Shown: positions 14,486-19,891 of the stretch, in pieces | Layout of the letters: the number at the start of each line of letters is the position of its first letter | Numbering within the stretch: the first letter of the stretch is position 1 | NCBI GenBank assembly: GCA_027069385.1 | Contig: JALXER010000173.1 | Coordinates: forward strand, 1-19,891 | Origin: Paracoccaceae bacterium | GTDB lineage: Bacteria > Pseudomonadota > Alphaproteobacteria > Rhodobacterales > Rhodobacteraceae | Length of the DNA: 19,891 nucleotides | Direction: 5' to 3' | Notes under the pieces: model-generated | Told to the model about the DNA's origin: nothing | The model's input: the letters and a program-made list of their open reading frames with translations, nothing else | Databases searched by the model: none | Made by a program: the position numbers and the translations under genes

Positions 14486-16072
14486 ATGAAAACCAGCGAC
14501 ATAAGCACCTATTGGCAGACCTATGCCGACCTGATCGAACTTTGGGCCAAGGGCATCTGGGACGAGGTCGATCTGGCAGCGCATTTTGATGAACACGGCA
14601 AACCCGAGGGGCGCCGGATTGTCGATGCCGGTGATTGGCGGCAGGACTGGTCGGATACGCTCTATTTCTCGCAGGTTCACAATGATTTCGAATGGTGGTG
14701 GCAAAAGGGAGTGCTGGAAACCGGCCTTTACGCGGCACTGGCCGAGGGCGAAAGCGCGCTGGAGCAAGGCTGCATTTCACGCAATCCTACCTTGCAGGAA
14801 AAGGCGTCATTGTCGGCGCAGTCCATGGCGCAGGTGGTGGAAAACGCGCACGAAAATCTGGGGCTTGGCCCGATGCGCGATATCGTCGCCGGTGCCGGTT
14901 TCTGGGGGGAATCGCAGCCCATCGGTTTTCTGCCCATGCAAGCGGCGGTTCAGGCGGCAATTTCGGGCAAGAACCGCTATGTCATCGTGCTGCCTTGGCT
15001 GGAATCCGGCGGGGCCGAACTGGTCGGTTCATGGCATTACAAGGCTGCGCAGGAACTGGGGCTTGATCCGCTGATTGTGCTGGGCGACGCGCCCAATGTG
15101 ACCAAACGTTTTGCCGGGCAGGGCATGAATATCCTGAACCTGCCGCAGCTTTATGCGGACACGATCGGCCACACCTATCAGCATTTGCGCATAGAGGACC
15201 GCGTCGAGATCCTGACCATGGCACTGGAAACACTGGCCCCCGAACGCATGCACCTGATCCATTCCTATATCGGCTATACCGCCCTGACCAACAAGGATGC
15301 CCGCGCCCGAATCCGCGCAGCTTGCGGGCAGGTGGACGTATCGGCCTTTTGCCCGCATATCCACCCCAACGGGGCCTATGACGGCTATTTCCGCTATATT
15401 CCGGCGCTGGTCGATATTGTCGATACCTTTATCTTTGACAACACCTGGTATCAGCGCGAAATGGCGCAGGTTTACGGCCTTGATCCGGCCAAATCCGCCG
15501 CGCTGAAATACCCCGTAGACGGGCTGCATCCGGTCGGGTTTTCGGCGAAGAAACGCAAAAAGGTGCTGTGGGCCAGCCGCTTTGACAGCCAGAAGAACCC
15601 GCAGATCGTTGGTGAAATTGCCGCGAAAATGCCCGACACCGATTTTGTCATGTATGGCCGCAAGGTCATGGGCGACGTGGAAATCGACTGGGACACCATG
15701 CCGGACAATGTCTCGGATAAGGGCGAATTCTTCGGTATCGACGACCTGCCGCTGGATGAAAGTTTCGCGTTTCTGTATACCTCTAAATTCGACGGCACCC
15801 CCAATATCCTGCTGGAGGTCGGGTCGCGCGGTGTGCCGATTGTGACCGCGAATATCGGCGGGATCTCCGATTTTCTGGGTGCGGACTGGCCGCTTTATGT
15901 GGGCTCTCCCGAGGATGTAGACGGCTATGTCAGCCACCTGCGCGCGCTTCAAAGCAGCCCCAAAACAGCCAAAAAGCGCATTGATGAGCAGAACGCTTTT
16001 CTGACCGGCGACCGCAGCTTTGCCGAGTTTCTGAGCGCGTTCGCACAGGCGATCGGGCTGGAAAGCGGTTAA
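14486..16072 (+). CDS. Glycosyltransferase, GT4-like with an N-terminal EGR-type motif domain
   Basis: A 528-residue protein. The first ~45 residues (YADLIELW, then HFDEHGKPEGR at 33-43) resemble the short HY/HF-x-x-x-G-x-x-EGR motif often found as repeats beside glycosyltransferases. Residues ~160-525 form a GT-B fold: VLPWLESGGAELVG (168-181), KKVLWASRFDSQKNP (358-372) with phosphate-binding R365 and K370, and DGTPNILLE (436-444). The last corresponds to the GT4 E-x7-E motif with Asp in place of the first Glu. VPIVTANIGGISDFLG follows, as usual in the family. It starts at ATG 14486 with GGGGTAG upstream, three bases after the preceding stop, and is the third gene of the glycosyltransferase operon. 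Confidence 0.85.
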   Translation: MKTSDISTYWQTYADLIELWAKGIWDEVDLAAHFDEHGKPEGRRIVDAGDWRQDWSDTLYFSQVHNDFEWWWQKGVLETGLYAALAEGESALEQGCISRNPTLQEKASLSAQSMAQVVENAHENLGLGPMRDIVAGAGFWGESQPIGFLPMQAAVQAAISGKNRYVIVLPWLESGGAELVGSWHYKAAQELGLDPLIVLGDAPNVTKRFAGQGMNILNLPQLYADTIGHTYQHLRIEDRVEILTMALETLAPERMHLIHSYIGYTALTNKDARARIRAACGQVDVSAFCPHIHPNGAYDGYFRYIPALVDIVDTFIFDNTWYQREMAQVYGLDPAKSAALKYPVDGLHPVGFSAKKRKKVLWASRFDSQKNPQIVGEIAAKMPDTDFVMYGRKVMGDVEIDWDTMPDNVSDKGEFFGIDDLPLDESFAFLYTSKFDGTPNILLEVGSRGVPIVTANIGGISDFLGADWPLYVGSPEDVDGYVSHLRALQSSPKTAKKRIDEQNAFLTGDRSFAEFLSAFAQAIGLESG

Positions 16073-16127
16073 GTGACAGGAATAAGCCGGTTTTCGAGAC
16101 TATTCGTCCGCCAAGGCACATCTTTGG

Positions 16128-16155
16128 TTGATCAAGGTCGCACAATCCGTATGAT
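16128..16155 (+). promoter_or_regulatory. Candidate promoter of the TPR-protein gene
   Basis: TTGATC (16128-16133) and TATGAT (16150-16155) are spaced by 16 bases, matching four and five of six consensus positions. Transcription would begin near 16162, just ahead of the GAGGGAAA ribosome binding site. It lies in the 109-bp gap after the glycosyltransferase operon, so the next two genes may be expressed separately from it. Confidence 0.5.
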
Positions 16156-16181
16156 TTCGCAAAGGAAACGAGGGAAATAAA

Positions 16182-17063
16182 ATGCTTGGTGGAAACAATG
16201 AACCTATGTTTCTTCCCGTTTGGCGGGACGGACAGCTGTTGTTTTTTACCAACCTGATTACCCGCGAATCCTCGCGTATTTCCTATACGGTGGCGGCAAT
16301 GACCGCGCCCGACAGCACCAAGCTGGCCCGCACGGGGCGGGCACCGGTTACGCCGGCGCAGTTCGAGCATTGCCAGAATATTGCCGATAACGGGCCCGAA
16401 TTGCAGCGGTTTTTCGATGCGCTTGGGGGGGGCAACCTTCGGGCCTTGTCCGATTTGCAGCGTCAGGACGGGCTGCCGTTTCCGCCAAAGGGCAACCGGC
16501 TGATCTATGCCTGCCTCTATCTGGATTTTTTGCGCAAATACATGGTGGACGAAGAAATCGTCCGCATGTACGAGCAGGCCAAGCCTGAAAACCGCTTCAA
16601 CATCGAGAAATCGCTGGGGATCTATAAAATCCTTTCGTCGCGTATGGAGGCCGAGCGCGCCAATACGCTGGTTGATCAGGATGCCGAATTCTTTACGCAA
16701 AAGGGCCACGCCAATCTGGCGCTGGCGAATTTTTATCGTGGCACCTCTATGGTAAAACACGAGGTCGGTCAGGATGAAGCCGCCGAAGAACGCATGTTGC
16801 AATCGGCCAAGTTCCACAATACCGAAGACAAATGGCGCCGTCTGGGTGATTTCGCCGCCGCGCAAGGCAAGACCGACACGGCCATCAAATACTATCAAAC
16901 CGCCCATGACATGACCCCGCTGCGGCCTCCGGCGGCGCTGGTCATGGCAAAACTGCTGATACAAAACGGCCAGCCCGAAGACGCTAAACCGTTTGTGGAA
17001 CAGATCACCGAGGTTTTCCCCGATGCCGCCCGCGCTTTGCTTGACAAAATAGAAGCGAATTAA
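16182..17063 (+). CDS. TPR-like protein of unknown function
   Basis: A 293-residue soluble protein without signal peptide or membrane segment. The C-terminal half is a chain of paired helices typical of tetratricopeptide repeats: GHANLALANFYRGTSMVK, then DKWRRLGDFAAAQGKTDTAI with KYYQTAHDMTP, then ALVMAKLLIQNGQPEDAKPF, with small residues at the expected A/G/Y positions. The N-terminal ~100 residues are of unknown fold. Such proteins mostly act as scaffolds, so a partner in the adjacent glycan genes is plausible, but this is inference. The start at 16182 is preceded by GAGGGAAATAAA, a good ribosome binding site, and the gene has its own candidate promoter. The sulfotransferase follows 67 bp downstream on the same strand. 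Confidence 0.75.
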   Translation: MLGGNNEPMFLPVWRDGQLLFFTNLITRESSRISYTVAAMTAPDSTKLARTGRAPVTPAQFEHCQNIADNGPELQRFFDALGGGNLRALSDLQRQDGLPFPPKGNRLIYACLYLDFLRKYMVDEEIVRMYEQAKPENRFNIEKSLGIYKILSSRMEAERANTLVDQDAEFFTQKGHANLALANFYRGTSMVKHEVGQDEAAEERMLQSAKFHNTEDKWRRLGDFAAAQGKTDTAIKYYQTAHDMTPLRPPAALVMAKLLIQNGQPEDAKPFVEQITEVFPDAARALLDKIEAN

Positions 17064-17130
17064 CCAATCTGTACGGGGTTAAGGATAAACAACCGGCTAC
17101 CCCAGCAAAGTACAAAAGGACATTAAGAAG

Positions 17131-17919
17131 ATGGATTACAAGTTTATTCTACTGCTGGCACGGCAACGCTCGGGTACTTCGGCGCTTAGCTCTATCATGC
17201 AAAAACACCCCGAGGTCTGTAACCCCGGGGAACCGTTCCATATTGGCCATTTCGACAAGCCCACCAACTTTTTTGCTTATAAAGAACGGATAGTCCGCGA
17301 TAATCCGGCAATAATGCGGCCGGACCGCAATCTGGATTTGCTGAACAGTTTCATCGACTGGACCAATGAAACCCTGAGCGGCACGACGTTTCTGGACGTC
17401 AAGTACAACCAGACCCATTTTCTGAACGGCGAATCCTATCTGCCGACCCAGCCCCCTTGGCTGGTCAAACACGCCCTGATCAACAAAATACCGATTATCC
17501 ATCTGACCCGCAAAAACCACCTGCGCACCTTCATTTCCGAGGCGCGGGCGCGCAAAACGGGGGTTTGGCACTCCAGGACCGGTGGCGAGGTCAAAGACGA
17601 TTCGGTGCATCTGAATGTCGAGCAACTGATGTCGCATATCAAAAGCTGCGATGCGGCAATGCACATGTTTGCCGGCTGGATGGTGCAGCGCCCGCGCGTG
17701 TTTACCATCGATTATTCGCAATTGTTCAAGGATAGCGGCCATCTGTCCGATATGGCAATCAACGGGATCAACCGTATAACCGGTCTTGAATCCCTGGCTG
17801 ACCTCAAATCGGACTTTGTCAAAACTGCCGCGACCGACCTGCACAAGGCCGTGTCGAACTATGACAAAGTGGCCGAGGTACTGGGCAACAGCGATTATGC
17901 GTGGATGCTGGAAACTTAG
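17131..17919 (+). CDS. PAPS-dependent sulfotransferase
   Basis: A 262-residue enzyme that would move sulfate from PAPS to a hydroxyl or amine acceptor. The 5'-phosphosulfate-binding loop is RQRSGTSALSSIM (11-23). GEPF (33-36) follows as in bacterial sulfotransferases, and the 3'-phosphate-binding motif is HLTRKNHLRTFISEARAR (124-141), with R127 and S136 in the expected positions. Length fits the compact Stf0/sulfotransferase family. No signal peptide is seen, so it probably acts on a cytoplasmic glycan, lipid or protein intermediate. AAAGGA lies 10 bases before ATG 17131. Position after three glycosyltransferases suggests a carbohydrate acceptor. Its stop lies four bases from the convergent cobO stop, with no terminator between. 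Confidence 0.85.
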   Translation: MDYKFILLLARQRSGTSALSSIMQKHPEVCNPGEPFHIGHFDKPTNFFAYKERIVRDNPAIMRPDRNLDLLNSFIDWTNETLSGTTFLDVKYNQTHFLNGESYLPTQPPWLVKHALINKIPIIHLTRKNHLRTFISEARARKTGVWHSRTGGEVKDDSVHLNVEQLMSHIKSCDAAMHMFAGWMVQRPRVFTIDYSQLFKDSGHLSDMAINGINRITGLESLADLKSDFVKTAATDLHKAVSNYDKVAEVLGNSDYAWMLET

Positions 17920-17923
17920 GCAC

Positions 17924-18532
17924 CTAGAACTCGACACCCTTTTGCGCCTTGATCCCGGCGCGAAACGGGTGTTTGAGCAATTCCATTTCCGTTGCAAGAT
18001 CGGCGATCTCCAGCAATTCGGCCTTGGCGTTGCGGCCGGTCAGAACGACGTGGGTCATTTCGGGCTTTCGGGTGGTCAGAAACGCGACCACCTCGGCGAT
18101 ATCCAGATAGTCATAGCGTAGCGCGATGTTGATTTCGTCGAGCAGCACCATCTTGTTCTTTTCATCCAGAATCAGCTCTTTGGCCTTTTCCCATGCCGCG
18201 GCGGCCATCTCCATATCGCGGGATTTATCCTGCGTTTCCCAGGTAAAGCCCTCTCCCATGGCGTAGAACGGGCACAGATCGGCAAAGCGCTCGGTGATCA
18301 GTTTCTTTTCGCCGCTCTCCATGCCGCCCTTGATAAACTGCACCACGGCGCAGGGCTGGCCCCATGCAATATGGCGAAAGATCATCCCGAATGCGGCCGA
18401 GGATTTGCCCTTGCCCTTGCCGGTATGCACGATAATCAGGCCCTTTTCGCGGGTCTTGGTGGCCATGATTTTATCGCGGGCGGCCTTTTTCTTGGCCATT
18501 TTCATATTGTGACGTTCGGGGTCAATTGCCAT
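17924..18532 (-). CDS. cobO: Cob(I)yrinic acid a,c-diamide adenosyltransferase (BtuR/CobO)
   Basis: A 202-residue cytoplasmic ATP:corrinoid adenosyltransferase that attaches the 5'-deoxyadenosyl group to cobalt in cobalamin synthesis or salvage. The P-loop variant HTGKGKGKSSAAFG lies at 36-49, followed by VVQFIKGG, GFTWETQD, MVLLDEINIALRYDYLD (the acidic Walker-B-like strand), HVVLTGRNA and the family C-terminus HPFRAGIKAQKGVEF. Full length for the family. The start at ATG 18532 has GGAGCG upstream; a TTG four codons earlier would overlap that site. No other cobalamin gene is in the window. It is divergent from the PhnA-domain gene, 52 bp away, and convergent with the sulfotransferase. Confidence 0.92.
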   Translation of the reverse strand: MAIDPERHNMKMAKKKAARDKIMATKTREKGLIIVHTGKGKGKSSAAFGMIFRHIAWGQPCAVVQFIKGGMESGEKKLITERFADLCPFYAMGEGFTWETQDKSRDMEMAAAAWEKAKELILDEKNKMVLLDEINIALRYDYLDIAEVVAFLTTRKPEMTHVVLTGRNAKAELLEIADLATEMELLKHPFRAGIKAQKGVEF

Positions 18533-18584
18533 TTGGCGCTCCAATGGTTAGGGAGTGACAGGATAACGGATAAGGATCGGAACA

Positions 18585-18794
18585 ATGGAAGCAAAAGACT
18601 GCAATGGCAACACAATTGTTGACGGCGACAGCGTGCAGGTGACCAAAGACCTGAAGGTCAAGGGCATGGCCAAAACCCTGAAACGGGGCAGCACCATCAA
18701 AGGGGTGCGCACGACGGGCAACCCCGAACAGATCGAATGCCGGATCGGCAAATCGACCATCGTGCTGAAAACCCAGTTCATGAAAAAAGTCTGA
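18585..18794 (+). CDS. Stand-alone PhnA-domain protein (YjdM-like, no zinc ribbon)
   Basis: A 69-residue protein matching the C-terminal PhnA domain: DCNGNTIVDGDSVQVTKDLK, then VKGMAKTLKRGSTIKGVR, ending IVLKTQFMKKV. In E. coli YjdM (PhnA) this domain follows an N-terminal zinc ribbon of about 40 residues; here the zinc ribbon is absent, so this is the short form. Despite the old name there is no firm role in phosphonate use, and no phn genes are nearby. The start at 18585 has TAAGGA 9-14 bases upstream. It is a single gene, divergent from cobO and convergent with ilvD. Confidence 0.85.
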   Translation: MEAKDCNGNTIVDGDSVQVTKDLKVKGMAKTLKRGSTIKGVRTTGNPEQIECRIGKSTIVLKTQFMKKV

Positions 18795-18829
18795 CGCGGC
18801 GCGTCAACTGTTGCCCTGCTTGGCCACGT

Positions 18830-18873
18830 CCGGCCCGCGCCGCCCTGAAACATCGGGGCTTGGGGCGGGCCGG
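18830..18873. terminator. Hairpin in the PhnA/ilvD convergent gap (weak terminator candidate)
   Basis: CCGGCCCGC (18830-18838) pairs perfectly with GCGGGCCGG (18865-18873) around a 26-base loop, eleven bases after the ilvD stop on the minus strand and 35 bases after the PhnA-gene stop. No T-run follows on either strand, so it is a plausible transcript-end structure but not a textbook terminator. Confidence 0.35.
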
Positions 18874-18884
18874 GATGGCTGGCG

Positions 18885-19891
18885 CTATTCGGGCAGGATA
18901 CGAACCGCGCCTTTGGCGGCACTGCTGGCAAAGGCCGCATAGGCCCGCAGCGCCGTGGACACCTTGCGGGTGCGCTGTTCGGTCGGCCGCCACGGCAATG
19001 CCCCCATGGCGGCGCGGCGTTGTTCCAGCACATCATCGGCCACGGCCAGATTGATCGACCGGTTGGGGATATCGATTTCGATGGTATCGCCGGTTTCGAC
19101 CAGCCCGATCAGCCCGCCTTCGGCGGCTTCGGGCGATGCATGGCCAATGGACAGGCCCGAAGTCCCCCCCGAGAACCGCCCGTCGGTCAGCAAAGCGCAG
19201 ACCTTGCCCAGCCCTTTGGATTTCAGATAGCTGGTCGGGTACAGCATTTCCTGCATGCCCGGCCCGCCTTGCGGCCCTTCATAGCGAATAACCACCACAT
19301 CACCGGCCTTGACCTTGCCGGTCAGGATGCCGCTAACCGCGCTATCCTGACTTTCAAACACGATCGCCGGACCGGTGAATTTGAGGATCGAATCATCCAC
19401 ACCGGCGGTTTTCACGATACAGCCATCCAGCGCGATATTACCTGACAGCACCGCCAACCCGCCATCCTGAGAATAGGCGTTTCCCTTGGTTCGGATCACA
19501 CCGCTTGCGCGGTCGCGGTCCAGTTCTTTATAGCGGTTCTCGGTCGAAAACGCCTGTGTGGTGCGAACGCCCCCCGGTGCCGCCTTGAAAAAGCGCTCGA
19601 TCTCGGGATCATTGCTAACCGCGATATCCCACCTGGCCAGCGCGTGGCCCATGGTATTGGCGTGCACGGTGGGGATATCCGCGTGGATCAGCCCGGCGCG
19701 GTTCAGCTCTCCGAGGATACCGAAGATGCCGCCGGCTCGGTGGATGTCCTCCATGTGGACATTGGCGACCGAGGGTGCGACCTTGCACAGCACCGGCACC
19801 TGTCGCGACAGGCGGTCGATATCATCCATGGTAAAATCGATGCCGCCCTCGTGGGCAATGGCCAGCAGGTGCAGCACGGTATTGGTGGAAC
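18885..19891 (-). CDS. ilvD: Dihydroxy-acid dehydratase, 3' part (runs off the window)
   Basis: The C-terminal ~334 residues of an IlvD of the E. coli type, the Fe-S enzyme that dehydrates 2,3-dihydroxy-isovalerate and -methylvalerate in Val/Ile/Leu synthesis. At the right edge the frame reads STNTVLHLLAIAHEGGIDFT, continuing with CKVAPS, HMEDIHRAGGIFGILGEL, TTQAFS, GCIVKTAGVDDSILKF, EGPQGGPGMQEML and DGRFSGGTSGLSIGH, which holds the conserved active-site serine. The N-terminal part, with the remaining metal-cluster ligands, lies beyond 19891. No frameshift is seen in the part visible. The gene is convergent with the PhnA-domain gene. Its substrate pathway links loosely to the class IV aminotransferase at 7345, but the two are far apart and on opposite strands. 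Confidence 0.95.
   Translation of the reverse strand, partial: STNTVLHLLAIAHEGGIDFTMDDIDRLSRQVPVLCKVAPSVANVHMEDIHRAGGIFGILGELNRAGLIHADIPTVHANTMGHALARWDIAVSNDPEIERFFKAAPGGVRTTQAFSTENRYKELDRDRASGVIRTKGNAYSQDGGLAVLSGNIALDGCIVKTAGVDDSILKFTGPAIVFESQDSAVSGILTGKVKAGDVVVIRYEGPQGGPGMQEMLYPTSYLKSKGLGKVCALLTDGRFSGGTSGLSIGHASPEAAEGGLIGLVETGDTIEIDIPNRSINLAVADDVLEQRRAAMGALPWRPTEQRTRKVSTALRAYAAFASSAAKGAVRILPE

Noticed and set aside
1..19891. tRNA or rRNA genes
   Set aside because: I found no stretch with a convincing tRNA cloverleaf, T-loop GGTTCGAATCC-type sequence or rRNA-like sequence; a dedicated tRNA scan was not possible.

Overview
This window looks like chromosomal DNA from a GC-rich alphaproteobacterium, most likely a Rhodobacteraceae/Roseobacter-group member. 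The evidence is the mix of an aa3-type cytochrome oxidase subunit IV peptide, a COQ9-family protein next to a 68-residue ribosomal protein S21, a BtuR/CobO adenosyltransferase, an E. coli-type IlvD and a DmdC/FadE-like acyl-CoA dehydrogenase. These family calls come from recognising motifs by eye; no search was run.

Layout. 1-586: the 3' end of an unknown gene, a ~258 bp palindromic repeat (copy 1) and a C-terminal relic of an IS110-type transposase. 587-3290 (minus strand): a DUF308/HdeD-like membrane protein, a hairpin-rich spacer, a small lipoprotein, cytochrome oxidase subunit IV and a metallo-beta-lactamase-fold hydrolase. 3365-5056 (minus): acyl-CoA dehydrogenase, probably co-transcribed with the hydrolase. 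5157-6107 (plus): threonylcarbamoyl-AMP synthase (tRNA t6A synthesis). 6299-6571 (minus): rpsU with a clear intrinsic terminator. 6660-9190 (plus): COQ9, a class IV aminotransferase and a quinone oxidoreductase-like gene, each overlapping the next by 14 bp.

9191-17919 (plus) is the accessory region. It holds a transthyretin-like protein that has lost the hydroxyisourate hydrolase catalytic residues, preceded by a promoter-like palindrome. Next comes a second, more complete copy of the palindromic repeat (9782-10043). Then follow three tightly packed, mostly multidomain glycosyltransferase genes (gaps of 5 and 3 bp), a TPR-like protein with its own candidate promoter, and a PAPS-type sulfotransferase. 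The plausible joint role is making or decorating a sulfated surface glycan or glycoprotein; this is inference, because no transporter, polymerase or acceptor gene is visible here.

17924-19891 returns to housekeeping genes: cobO (minus), a stand-alone PhnA-domain protein (plus) and the 3' part of ilvD (minus), which runs off the window.

The most distinctive structures are the two copies of the ~260 bp inverted-repeat element. The intact copy can fold into a long terminal stem enclosing two further stem-loops, and one stem shows a compensatory base change between the copies. The other is the glycosyltransferase cluster, whose C-terminal domains I could not identify.
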